NCBI RefSeq assembly: GCF_000425805.1
Contig: NZ_AUED01000012.1
Coordinates: forward strand, 1-64,000
Length of the DNA stretch: 64,000 bases
Reading direction: 5' to 3'
From: Pseudomonas vranovensis DSM 16006
GTDB lineage: Bacteria > Pseudomonadota > Gammaproteobacteria > Pseudomonadales > Pseudomonadaceae
Positions 45,001 to 53,893 of the stretch are shown here, in pieces (position 1 is the stretch's first letter; every line of letters begins with the position of its first letter). The notes beneath the pieces were generated by a model that did not search any database, was not told the origin of the DNA, and saw nothing but the letters and a program-made list of their open reading frames with translations. The translations under genes were made by a program, and so were the position numbers.

Positions 45001-45990
45001 TCAGCCGCTTACGATCTGGTTCTTGCCCTGGCGCTTGGCCTGGTACATCGCCGCATCTGCGCGGGCGAACAGGCTGTCGAGGCTTTCGTCTGCGTCGGTG
45101 ATGCCGGTCAGTCCCTGGCTCACGGTCACGCCGAACGTCTGGTGTTCATGGCTGAAGCTGAGCCGCTGTATCTCCCGCTGCAAGCGCTCGGCAATCTGCT
45201 GGGCAATCTGCGGGGTACAGCCTGGGAACACCGCCGCAAACTCCTCGCCACCGATACGCCCGAACAGGTCGCCGCGGCGTAGTACCGCCTTGCCGGTGTC
45301 GGCGATGCGCTGCAGCACGTAGTCGCCTTCCTGGTGGCCGTAGGTGTCGTTGATCTGCTTGAAGTCATCGATATCCAGCAGCAGGAAGGTCAGGGGCGCC
45401 TGGTCCAGGCGGGCTGTTGCAAAGGCGTGGTGGGCGCAGTCGAAGAAGTGCCGGCGGTTGCTGCTCTGGGTCAGCGCATCGGTGGTGGCCAGGCGCTGCA
45501 GCTCTCCTTCGAGCTGCTTTTTTTCGGTGATGTCTTCGGCCATGCCGACAATGATCACCCGCTGGTTGTTGTCGGTCTGCTGGTTGATAAAGCATTTGTC
45601 GCTGAGCCAGCGGATTTTCCCGTCGGCAGCGATGATGCGGTATTCGCGGTCTTCCACGGCGCCCTTCACCAGGACCTCGGCCAGGCTGCGCTCGGCGTAG
45701 TCGAGGTCGTCGGGGTAGATGCTGTCACGCCATTCGTTGAAGTCGGCCAGCAACAGGCCAGCGGGGCGACCGAAAATGCGTTCATAGGCCGGGCTCACAT
45801 AGAGCACCTGGCGCGATTCCCAGTCAAAGGCCCAGAGCACGGCATTGACGCTGTCGAGCAGCGAGCTGAACAGTTGCTCTCGTTCACTCAGGCGTGCGAC
45901 TTCGCCTTGGGCATGCATCAGTGCCAGCAGGGTCTGGGCGGCTTCGGGGAGCAGATTGTAGGGTTGGGACGACGGTTTTTTGTTGACCAT
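45001..45990 (-). CDS. PAS-domain diguanylate cyclase
   Basis: A 329-residue cytosolic protein: a PAS domain (about 40-155) ending in DITEKKQLE and a GGDEF domain (about 165-329) with the active-site motif GGEEF. It should make c-di-GMP from GTP under control of a PAS-sensed signal. I see no RxxD inhibitory site close before GGEEF with certainty. Alone, convergent with the HDOD gene. Confidence 0.9.
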   Translation of the reverse strand: MVNKKPSSQPYNLLPEAAQTLLALMHAQGEVARLSEREQLFSSLLDSVNAVLWAFDWESRQVLYVSPAYERIFGRPAGLLLADFNEWRDSIYPDDLDYAERSLAEVLVKGAVEDREYRIIAADGKIRWLSDKCFINQQTDNNQRVIIVGMAEDITEKKQLEGELQRLATTDALTQSSNRRHFFDCAHHAFATARLDQAPLTFLLLDIDDFKQINDTYGHQEGDYVLQRIADTGKAVLRRGDLFGRIGGEEFAAVFPGCTPQIAQQIAERLQREIQRLSFSHEHQTFGVTVSQGLTGITDADESLDSLFARADAAMYQAKRQGKNQIVSG

Positions 45991-46127
45991 GAGCGCGCAA
46001 CTTTTCTCACACTGAGGTGGGCGGCCACGACCTGGCCCGCCACGCGGGCGATATGCCAGTCAGAGTGAGAATAGGCGGTGAAGTTCCAGGCGGTGTGCTC
46101 CGGGCCGGAGCACACCGATCAACGGCA

Positions 46128-47312
46128 TCAGCCCAGGGCAGGGCGCAGGGAATAGGTTTTCAGCTGGGCGGCAAAGTCGCGCAGCGACTGGATACCACTG
46201 GCCTCGGCCTCGTGTACCCATTCCTTGATGGCGGCCAGCATGTCGTGGCCGTTGGCACTGGTACGGCCCCAGATCTGCTGCAGGGCCAGGCGTTTTTCGT
46301 AGATGGTCTTCAGTGCCTGGCTATGTTCGAGCATGGTCTGGATGCGCAGGTGATGACGGTCTTCCAGCAGGCTGGTTTCCCGCGACAGCAGGCGCTTGGC
46401 ACGGCGGAACTGATGGCGGACCGAATCGTCGACCCGCGCCAGCTCCTGCTTGACCAGCGGTGCGATCACCAGCTTGCGGTACTGGGCCATGATCTGGAAG
46501 CGGTTGTTGAGGATCGCCATGGCGGTGTCCATGTCCAGCTGGCCCTTGCCTTCGACCCGGTGGGCGATGGGAGCGACCCGCTGTACCTTGGCCAGGCGCA
46601 GCCAGCAGAACAGCTTGATCCAGGCCCAGCCCATGTCGAATTCCCAGCGCTTGACCGACAACTTGGCCGAGTTGGGGTAGGTGTGGTGGTTGTTGTGCAG
46701 CTCTTCGCCGCCAACGATGATGCCCCATGGCACCAGGTTGGTAGCCGCGTCGCGGCATTCGAAGTTGCGGTAGCCCACGGCGTGGCCCAGGCCGTTGATC
46801 ACGCCGGCGGCCCAGAACGGAATCCACATCATCTGGATGGCCCAGATGGTGATGCCGATGGTGCCGAACAGCAGCAGGTCGATCACCGCCATCAGGGCAA
46901 TGCCGCCGAGCTTGTACCGCGAGTAGAGATTGCGCTCGATCCAGTCTTCCGGGCAGTTCTTGCCGTAGATACGCAGGGTTTCCGGGTTGCGCGCTTCTTC
47001 GCGATACAGCTCGGCGCCCTTGCGCAGGACGGTGGACAGGCCCTTGATCACGGGACTGTGCGGGTCGTCGACGGTTTCGCATTTGGCGTGGTGCTTGCGG
47101 TGGATGGCCGTCCACTCGCGGGTGTTCTGCGCGGTGGTCAACCACAGCCAGAAACGGAAAAAGTGCTTGAGCCCGGCGTTGAGTTCCAGCGAGCGGTGAG
47201 CGGAATAACGGTGCAGGTAGACGGTGACACTGACGATGGTCACGTGGGTCATGACCAGGGTGACTGCCAGCAGTTGCCAAGCCGACAAGTTGAGCAAACC
47301 TTGGTACCACAT
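46128..47312 (-). CDS. desA: Acyl-lipid delta-9 fatty-acid desaturase
   Basis: A 394-residue membrane desaturase with the three His boxes HRYSAH (34-39), HRKHH (71-75) and HNNHH (about 207), hydrophobic segments between them and a long helical C-terminal extension, like P. aeruginosa DesA. It introduces a double bond into membrane phospholipid acyl chains using oxygen. The neighbouring divergent PAS-GGDEF-EAL gene is the same neighbour as in P. aeruginosa, as I recall. Confidence 0.88.
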   Translation of the reverse strand: MWYQGLLNLSAWQLLAVTLVMTHVTIVSVTVYLHRYSAHRSLELNAGLKHFFRFWLWLTTAQNTREWTAIHRKHHAKCETVDDPHSPVIKGLSTVLRKGAELYREEARNPETLRIYGKNCPEDWIERNLYSRYKLGGIALMAVIDLLLFGTIGITIWAIQMMWIPFWAAGVINGLGHAVGYRNFECRDAATNLVPWGIIVGGEELHNNHHTYPNSAKLSVKRWEFDMGWAWIKLFCWLRLAKVQRVAPIAHRVEGKGQLDMDTAMAILNNRFQIMAQYRKLVIAPLVKQELARVDDSVRHQFRRAKRLLSRETSLLEDRHHLRIQTMLEHSQALKTIYEKRLALQQIWGRTSANGHDMLAAIKEWVHEAEASGIQSLRDFAAQLKTYSLRPALG

Positions 47313-47463
47313 AGGCGAAGGGGCCCTCTAGAACATAAGGAACAGCACGGAAGCATTATCCCTGCACGGGCAAATAAAACCAGTCGGCCTTTTAGATAGG
47401 AGGTCACGGGATGTTTCTACCTTATAATCCCCCAACTTTTTCAGTGGGCTTGTTCAGGACCTT

Positions 47464-49359
47464 ATGTCTGCTTCCATTCGAGACGCCTTGCGCATGGCGG
47501 CGCTTTACCTGGTGCTGTCCGTGCTCTGGCTGGCGCTGTCTGATCAAATATTGAGCAGTCTTTTCGATAATCCGCAGCAGTTGGCCCGCTGGCAACTGCT
47601 CAGCGCTCACCTTTGGGTACTGTGCAGCGCGTTGTTGATCTTTACCTCTCGGGCCCGGCTGTTGAACTTCATCGGCGTGGGCGCCCGCCTGCGTCGCGAA
47701 GACCGCGAGCGCCTGCGCATGGCGGCGGCGGTGTTCGACAGCACCCTGGAAGGCGTGCTGGTCACCGACCGCGACGGGGTGATCGTGCATGTGAACCGCG
47801 CCTTCATGCAGATCACCGGCTACGAGAAAGAAGAGGTGCTCGGACAGCGCCCGAACAAGTTCAAGTCCGGTCGTCATGGCCCGGCGTTCTACCAGCAGAT
47901 CTTCGCCACCCTGGCGGAAAAGGGCGAATGGAGCGGCGAGATCTGGAACCGACGCAAAAGCGGCGAGGTGTACCCGCAGTGGCAAACCATCTGCTCGATC
48001 CGCGACGACAGCGGCGAGTTGAGCCATTACGTGGCGGTGTTCAGCGATATCAGCGCGATCAAGCACACCGAACGTGAACTGGCCTACCTGGCCCATCATG
48101 ACCCGCTCACCGATCTGCCCAACCGGCTGCTGTTCAACGACCGCGCCGAGCAGGCGCTGGCGTCGGCCCAGGCCAACAAGCGCGGTTGCGCCTTGCTGTT
48201 GCTGGACCTGGACCATTTCCAGAGCATCAACGATGGCCTGGGCCACAATGTCGGCGACCAGTTGCTCAAGGTGGTGGGCGAGCGGCTCAGGCACTTGCTG
48301 GGAAGCGGTGTGACCCTGGCACGCCTGGGCGGCGACGAATTCGCCGTGCTGGCTGAAAACTGCCCGCAGGTTGGGCAGGCGGCAGCCTTGGCGCAAAGCA
48401 TTATCGACGGCATGAAAGAGCCGTTCGAGCTGGATGCCCAGCGGTTGTTCATCAGCGTCAGTATCGGCATCAGCCTGTTCCCCGGCGACGCCCTGAGTGC
48501 CGAGCAACTGTTGCGCAACGCCGACTCGGCCTTGTTCAAGGCCAAGTCGTGCGGTCGTGCCGGTTATGCGCTGTACACCGAAGAACTGACCGCCCACGCC
48601 CAGCAGCGGGTGGAGACGGCCGGCGAGCTGCGCCGGGCGCTGGAACAGGAAGAACTGCGGGTCTACTACCAGCCGGTGCATGACCTGCTCAGCCGCAAGA
48701 TGATCGGCGTCGAGGCGCTGGTGCGCTGGCAGCACCCGGAGCGTGGCCTGGTGCCGCCGGGCGAGTTCATCCCGATTGCCGAGCGCACCGGTCTGATTGC
48801 CGATATCGACACCTGGGTACTGAACCAGGCCTGCACGCAGATGGTCGAGTGGCAGGCCGCCGGCCGGCAGCTGGAGTTTGTGGCGGTGAACCTCTCCAGT
48901 CGTCTGTTTGGCCAGCGCGACTTGTTCCAGCAGGTGGCCAAGGTACTGCATGACACTCAACTTGCGCCGGGCCTGCTGGAGCTCGAGGTGACGGAAAGCG
49001 CGGTGATGGAAGACCCCGAGGTTGCACTGGAGCAACTGCACCGACTGCGCGAGTTGGGCTTGCGCCTGGCCATCGATGATTTCGGTACGGGCTACTCCTC
49101 GTTGTTGCGCCTCAAGCGCTTGCCGGTGCAGAAGCTCAAGATCGACCAGGGCTTTGTCGCAGGCCTGCCCGGTGATGAAGACGATGCGGCGATTGTGCGG
49201 GTGATTATCGCCCTGGGCCGCAGCATGGGCATGGAGGTGCAGGCCGAGGGTATCGAGCAGGCCGAGCAGGCGCGGTTCCTGCTGGACCAGCAGTGCCAGA
49301 TGGGGCAGGGGTACTGGTTCGGGCGGCCGGTGCCGGCGCAGCAATTGCGTTGGGACTGA
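47464..49359 (+). CDS. Membrane PAS-GGDEF-EAL c-di-GMP protein
   Basis: A 631-residue protein: two N-terminal membrane helices (about 12-60), PAS domain (about 85-200), GGDEF domain with RLGGDEF (about 290-296) and EAL domain with EALVRWQHP (about 418-426) and downstream DDFGTGYSS. Both motifs look intact; P. aeruginosa's equivalent next to desA acts mainly as a phosphodiesterase, so the balance is uncertain here. It may affect the LapA adhesin through the c-di-GMP pool. Confidence 0.88.
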   Translation: MSASIRDALRMAALYLVLSVLWLALSDQILSSLFDNPQQLARWQLLSAHLWVLCSALLIFTSRARLLNFIGVGARLRREDRERLRMAAAVFDSTLEGVLVTDRDGVIVHVNRAFMQITGYEKEEVLGQRPNKFKSGRHGPAFYQQIFATLAEKGEWSGEIWNRRKSGEVYPQWQTICSIRDDSGELSHYVAVFSDISAIKHTERELAYLAHHDPLTDLPNRLLFNDRAEQALASAQANKRGCALLLLDLDHFQSINDGLGHNVGDQLLKVVGERLRHLLGSGVTLARLGGDEFAVLAENCPQVGQAAALAQSIIDGMKEPFELDAQRLFISVSIGISLFPGDALSAEQLLRNADSALFKAKSCGRAGYALYTEELTAHAQQRVETAGELRRALEQEELRVYYQPVHDLLSRKMIGVEALVRWQHPERGLVPPGEFIPIAERTGLIADIDTWVLNQACTQMVEWQAAGRQLEFVAVNLSSRLFGQRDLFQQVAKVLHDTQLAPGLLELEVTESAVMEDPEVALEQLHRLRELGLRLAIDDFGTGYSSLLRLKRLPVQKLKIDQGFVAGLPGDEDDAAIVRVIIALGRSMGMEVQAEGIEQAEQARFLLDQQCQMGQGYWFGRPVPAQQLRWD

Positions 49360-49440
49360 AGGCCCTTTCGCGGAGCAGGCCCGCGCCTGCAGTCCGGGCA
49401 GGAACAAGCGTGCTCCGATCTTGTTTTTGGTTATATAAAA

Positions 49441-49465
49441 ATTCTTAAATAGTATTTTTAAGAAT
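49441..49465. promoter_or_regulatory. 25-base palindrome upstream of oscA, possible sulfur-regulator site
   Basis: ATTCTTAAA and TTTAAGAAT are separated by seven bases, in an AT-rich stretch 94 bases before oscA. TTCTTAAA-like words recur before tonB (near 56351). A CysB-type activator site is the guess because the genes downstream are sulfur-limited genes. Confidence 0.4.
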
Positions 49466-49558
49466 AATCATGCCCCCCTAAGATTGCCCTCAAGCCAGGC
49501 GCAGTCGCTTCTCCCTCACGCTACTGCACGGCACCTCTTAGTTCACAGGAGCACGAGC

Positions 49559-49741
49559 ATGAGCGCATCTCTGCGTAGCGTTGACGGTCAGGACGAAGCC
49601 ACCATTCTGCGCGAAATCCAGAGCGCCCTGCGCGACCTGCGGTTCGGTGCGGTGGAGATCACCGTGCACAACGCCCAGGTCGTCCAGATCGAACGCAAGG
49701 AAAAGTTCCGCCTGCAAAATCCCGGCAACAAGCCCGGCTGA
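49559..49741 (+). CDS. oscA: OscA small protein for sulfur limitation (DUF2292)
   Basis: A 60-residue protein with the DUF2292 pattern ILREIQSALRDLRFGAVEITVHNAQVVQIERKEK split over its length. OscA is needed in Pseudomonas for growth on organosulfur compounds under chromate stress and is usually next to the sulfate transporter, as here (sbp is 86 bases downstream). The ATG at 49559 was chosen over an in-frame upstream ATG that has no family match. Confidence 0.85.
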   Translation: MSASLRSVDGQDEATILREIQSALRDLRFGAVEITVHNAQVVQIERKEKFRLQNPGNKPG

Positions 49742-49756
49742 TATCGGGCCGAGCCC

Positions 49757-49782
49757 TGTGGGAGCGGGCTTGCCCCGCGATA
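49757..49782. repeat. REP-like half element between oscA and sbp
   Basis: tgtgggagcgggcttgccccgcgat, the core of the family also seen at 7305, 44890 and 53627. It could stabilise or attenuate the oscA-sbp transcript. Confidence 0.65.
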
Positions 49783-49827
49783 AACGCGCCACCTAATTAA
49801 AAAAATACGCCAATCGGGAGCTTCACC

Positions 49828-50835
49828 ATGTCCATTCGCCGTTATGCCCTGGCCGCCCTCGCCAGCGCCGTGTTTGCCGGTTCCGCCATCGCCAAGGACT
49901 ACGAGCTGTTGAACGTGTCCTATGACCCGACCCGCGAGTTGTATCAGCAGTACAACGCCGAGTTCATCAAGCACTGGCAGCAGACGCACCCGGACGACAA
50001 GGTGAAGATCCAGCAGTCCCATGGTGGTTCGGGCAAGCAGGCCCGGGCCGTGATCGACGGCCTGCGCGCCGACGTGGTGACCCTGGCCCTGGCCGGCGAC
50101 ATCGACGAGGTGGCCAAGTTGGGCAAGACCCTGCCGGACAACTGGCAGAACCGCCTGCCCGAGGCCAGCACGCCCTACACCTCGACCATCGTGTTCCTGG
50201 TACGCAAGGGCAATCCCAAAGGCATCAAGGACTGGGGCGACCTGATCAAGAAAGACGTCTCGGTCATTACTCCGAACCCGAAAACCTCCGGCGGGGCACG
50301 CTGGAACTTCCTTGCCGCGTGGGCCTATGGCCTGAAGGCCGGCGGCAGCGAAGCCAAGGCACAGGAATACGTGCAGCAACTGTTCAAGCACGTCCCGGTA
50401 CTGGACACCGGTGCCCGTGGCTCGACCATCACCTTCGTCAACAATGGTCAGGGTGACGTGTTGCTGGCCTGGGAAAACGAAGCCTTCCTGGCGCTCAAGG
50501 AGGACGGTGGCAACGACAAGTTCGAGATCGTCGTGCCGTCGCTGTCGATCCTCGCCGAGCCACCGGTGACCGTGGTCGACAAGAACGCCGAGAAAAAAGG
50601 CAATGCCGACATTGCCAAGGCCTACCTCGAATACCTGTACAGCCCGGCAGGCCAGAAAATTGCCGCCGACAACTTCTACCGCCCACGTGATGCCAGCGTT
50701 GCTGCCGAATACGCCAAACAGTTCCCGAAACTGGACCTGGTGACTATCGACAAAGACTTCGGTGGCTGGAAAACTGCCCAGCCCAAGTTCTTCAACGATG
50801 GTGGTGTGTTCGACCAGATCTACACGGCGCAGTGA
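49828..50835 (+). CDS. sbp: Sulfate-binding periplasmic protein
   Basis: A 335-residue solute-binding protein with a signal peptide ending SAIA (about residue 22) and the sulfate-binding family motifs [23 protein letters not shown] and [12 protein letters not shown]. It delivers sulfate or thiosulfate to the CysT-CysW-CysA transporter encoded downstream. Confidence 0.94.
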   Translation: MSIRRYALAALASAVFAGSAIAKDYELLNVSYDPTRELYQQYNAEFIKHWQQTHPDDKVKIQQSHGGSGKQARAVIDGLRADVVTLALAGDIDEVAKLGKTLPDNWQNRLPEASTPYTSTIVFLVRKGNPKGIKDWGDLIKKDVSVITPNPKTSGGARWNFLAAWAYGLKAGGSEAKAQEYVQQLFKHVPVLDTGARGSTITFVNNGQGDVLLAWENEAFLALKEDGGNDKFEIVVPSLSILAEPPVTVVDKNAEKKGNADIAKAYLEYLYSPAGQKIAADNFYRPRDASVAAEYAKQFPKLDLVTIDKDFGGWKTAQPKFFNDGGVFDQIYTAQ

Positions 50836-50923
50836 TCAGATGGCCGTCAGGATAATCGCCGTTCAGTAGCCAGCATGGGCCCGGGATGATTTCCGGGCTT
50901 CGTGCGTTCAACCAGGGACCTTT

Positions 50924-51742
50924 ATGTCACGTCGCATCTCCCCCGTCATACCCGGCTTCGGGCTGACGCTGGGCTACACCTTGGTGTACCTCAGTCTGAT
51001 TGTGCTCATACCGCTGGCGGCCATGTTCGTGCATGCCAGTCAACTCACCTGGGAGCAGTTCTGGGCCATCGTCAGCGCACCGCGGGTTCTGGCCGCGCTC
51101 AAGCTGAGCTTTGGCACTGCACTGTTCGCCGCCATCATCAACGGCATCATCGGCACCCTGCTGGCCTGGGTGCTGGTGCGCTATACCTTCCCGGGGCGCA
51201 AGATCATCGAGGCGATGATCGACCTGCCGTTCGCCTTGCCCACCGCCGTTGCCGGTATCGCCCTGACCGCGCTGTATGCGCCAGCAGGCCTGGTTGGCCA
51301 GTTCGCCACCGACCTGGGCTTCAAGATTGCCTACACGCCGTTGGGCATCACCCTGGCCCTGACCTTCGTGACCTTGCCATTCGTGGTGCGCACGGTGCAG
51401 CCGGTACTGGCCGACATCCCGCGCGAAGTCGAGGAAGCCGCCGCCTGTCTGGGTGCCAAGCCGCTGCAGGTGTTCCGCTATGTGTTGCTGCCAGCGCTGT
51501 TGCCTGCCTGGCTGACCGGCTTTGCCCTGGCCTTCGCCCGCGGTGTCGGTGAATACGGCTCGGTGATTTTCATCGCCGGCAACATGCCGATGAAAACCGA
51601 AATTCTGCCGCTGCTGATCATGGTCAAGCTCGACCAATACGACTACACCGGCGCCACTGCCATCGGCGTGTTGATGCTGGTGGTTTCCTTCATCCTGTTG
51701 CTGCTGATCAACCTGCTGCAGCGGCGCATCGAAACCCCTTGA
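50924..51742 (+). CDS. cysT: Sulfate/thiosulfate ABC transporter permease CysT
   Basis: A 272-residue permease with about six membrane helices and the EAA-type loop [17 protein letters not shown]. First of the paired sulfate permeases; cysW begins 14 bases later. Confidence 0.94.
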   Translation: MSRRISPVIPGFGLTLGYTLVYLSLIVLIPLAAMFVHASQLTWEQFWAIVSAPRVLAALKLSFGTALFAAIINGIIGTLLAWVLVRYTFPGRKIIEAMIDLPFALPTAVAGIALTALYAPAGLVGQFATDLGFKIAYTPLGITLALTFVTLPFVVRTVQPVLADIPREVEEAAACLGAKPLQVFRYVLLPALLPAWLTGFALAFARGVGEYGSVIFIAGNMPMKTEILPLLIMVKLDQYDYTGATAIGVLMLVVSFILLLLINLLQRRIETP

Positions 51743-51756
51743 AGGAGGCCACGCAT

Positions 51757-52629
51757 ATGTCTGCATCTTCAATTGGCGCGGCCGCTTCGGCCAACGCCGC
51801 CCGCCGTGGCAGCGCTACATCGCGACGCGTCCTGATCGGCCTTGCCTGGCTGATCTTCGGGCTGTTCCTGCTGCTGCCGCTGGTGATCGTGGTGTCCCAG
51901 GGCCTGAAAATGGGCCTGGGCACGTTCTTCGAGGCGATCTTCGAGCCCGACGCGCTGTCGGCCCTGAAGCTGACCCTGATCGCGGTAGCCATCTCGGTGC
52001 CGCTGAACCTGGTGTTCGGGGTCAGCGCGGCCTGGTGTGTGAGCAAGTACACCTTCCGTGGCAAGAGCATCCTGGTCACCCTGATCGACCTGCCATTCTC
52101 GGTGTCGCCGGTGATCGCCGGTCTGGTCTATGTGCTGATGTTCGGCGCCCAGGGCCTGTTCGGGCCGTGGCTGCAGGACCACGACATCCAGATCGTCTTC
52201 GCCTTGCCGGGTATCGTGCTGGCGACCATCTTCGTCACCGTGCCTTTTGTCGCCCGTGAACTGATCCCGCTGATGCAGGAGCAGGGCACCCAGGAAGAGG
52301 AGGCCGCGCGCCTGCTCGGGGCCAACGGCTGGCAGATGTTCTGGCACGTGACCCTGCCCAACATCAAATGGGGCCTGATCTACGGCGTGGTGCTGTGTAC
52401 CGCGCGGGCGATGGGTGAGTTCGGTGCGGTGTCGGTGGTTTCCGGGCATATTCGCGGGGTGACCAACACCTTGCCGCTGCACGTCGAGATCCTCTACAAC
52501 GAATACAACCATGTTGCGGCTTTCAGCGTGGCCAGCCTGTTGCTGATCCTGGCGCTCTTCATCCTGCTGCTCAAGCAGTGGAGCGAGTCCCGCATTAACC
52601 GTCTGCGCCACAGCGCAGCGGAGGAATAA
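51757..52629 (+). CDS. cysW: Sulfate/thiosulfate ABC transporter permease CysW
   Basis: A 290-residue permease with six membrane helices and the loop [17 protein letters not shown]. The ATG at 51757 has GAAGGAGG upstream, better than a TTG six codons earlier. It pairs with CysT; cysA begins three bases after its stop. Confidence 0.94.
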   Translation: MSASSIGAAASANAARRGSATSRRVLIGLAWLIFGLFLLLPLVIVVSQGLKMGLGTFFEAIFEPDALSALKLTLIAVAISVPLNLVFGVSAAWCVSKYTFRGKSILVTLIDLPFSVSPVIAGLVYVLMFGAQGLFGPWLQDHDIQIVFALPGIVLATIFVTVPFVARELIPLMQEQGTQEEEAARLLGANGWQMFWHVTLPNIKWGLIYGVVLCTARAMGEFGAVSVVSGHIRGVTNTLPLHVEILYNEYNHVAAFSVASLLLILALFILLLKQWSESRINRLRHSAAEE

Positions 52630-52632
52630 TTC

Positions 52633-53622
52633 ATGTCGATCGAAGTTCGTAACGTCAGCAAGCGCTTCAACGCTTTCCAGGCCCTGGACAGCATCAACCT
52701 GGATATCCACAGCGGCGAGCTGGTGGCATTGCTCGGCCCGTCCGGCTGCGGCAAAACCACGTTGCTGCGGATCATCGCCGGGTTGGAAACCCCCGACCAG
52801 GGCAACATCGTGTTCCACGGCGAAGATGTCTCTGGTCACGACGTGCGGGACCGCAACGTCGGTTTCGTATTCCAGCACTACGCCCTGTTCCGCCACATGA
52901 GTGTGTTCGACAACGTCGCCTTCGGCCTGCGCATGAAGCCCAAGGGCGAGCGACCCACCGAAAGCAGGATTGCCGAGAAGGTCCATGAGCTGCTGAACAT
53001 GGTTCAGCTCGACTGGCTCAGCGACCGCTATCCCGAGCAGCTCTCCGGCGGCCAGCGCCAGCGTATCGCTCTGGCCCGAGCCCTGGCGGTGGAGCCCAAG
53101 GTACTGCTGCTCGACGAGCCTTTCGGTGCCCTGGATGCCAAGGTGCGTAAAGAGCTGCGCCGCTGGCTGGCGCGCCTGCACGAAGACATCAACCTGACTT
53201 CGGTGTTCGTCACCCACGACCAGGAAGAGGCCATGGAAGTCGCCGACCGCATCGTGGTGATGAACAAGGGCGTGATCGAACAGATCGGCTCGCCGGGCGA
53301 GGTATACGAGAACCCGGCCAGTGATTTCGTTTATCACTTCCTGGGCGATTCCAACCGCCTGCACCTGAGCGAAGGCCATCACGTACTGTTCCGCCCGCAT
53401 GAAGTGTCATTGTCGCGGCATGAAATCGAAGGACACCATGCGGCTGAAGTGCGTGATATCCGTCCGCTGGGCGCGACCACCCGGGTGACCTTGAAGGTTG
53501 AAGGGCAGAGTGACCTGATCGAAGCCGAAGTGGTCAAGGACCACGACAGCCTGACGGGCCTGGCCCGTGGCGAGACGTTGTTCTTCAAGCCCAAGGTCTG
53601 GCAAAAAGTCGCCAACATCTGA
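52633..53622 (+). CDS. cysA: Sulfate/thiosulfate ABC transporter ATPase
   Basis: A 329-residue ATPase with Walker [10 protein letters not shown] (about 35-43), signature LSGGQRQR, Walker B VLLLDEP and a C-terminal TOBE-type domain (about 240-329). It powers sulfate import. A REP-like hairpin follows directly and may serve as the operon end. Confidence 0.95.
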   Translation: MSIEVRNVSKRFNAFQALDSINLDIHSGELVALLGPSGCGKTTLLRIIAGLETPDQGNIVFHGEDVSGHDVRDRNVGFVFQHYALFRHMSVFDNVAFGLRMKPKGERPTESRIAEKVHELLNMVQLDWLSDRYPEQLSGGQRQRIALARALAVEPKVLLLDEPFGALDAKVRKELRRWLARLHEDINLTSVFVTHDQEEAMEVADRIVVMNKGVIEQIGSPGEVYENPASDFVYHFLGDSNRLHLSEGHHVLFRPHEVSLSRHEIEGHHAAEVRDIRPLGATTRVTLKVEGQSDLIEAEVVKDHDSLTGLARGETLFFKPKVWQKVANI

Positions 53623-53626
53623 CCTG

Positions 53627-53674
53627 TCGCGGGGCTAGCCTGCTCCTACCTGTAGGAGCAGGCTAGCCCCGCGA
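53627..53674. repeat. REP-like perfect hairpin after cysA
   Basis: Twenty-three-base perfect arms (tcgcggggctagcctgctcc... and its complement) with a two-base loop. The longest perfect hairpin of the family in this window. Confidence 0.85.
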
Positions 53675-53893
53675 TCATTCCCCCGCCCCCGCTGAACACC
53701 TCGCCTTCCGGCAGGCCCAACCGTGCCCGCCGGCAAACTTTCTCATGCATTTTCCTCATAAAAAGTATCGGCCAAAGGCATTTGCCCTGCCGTGGGTGGA
53801 CTCCTTATAAAGGCAATCTCTTATTCAGTTTAAATATTTCAATTAATAAATAAATAACCAACAGGAATATGCCTTCCTGATCAGGAGCCGCCC

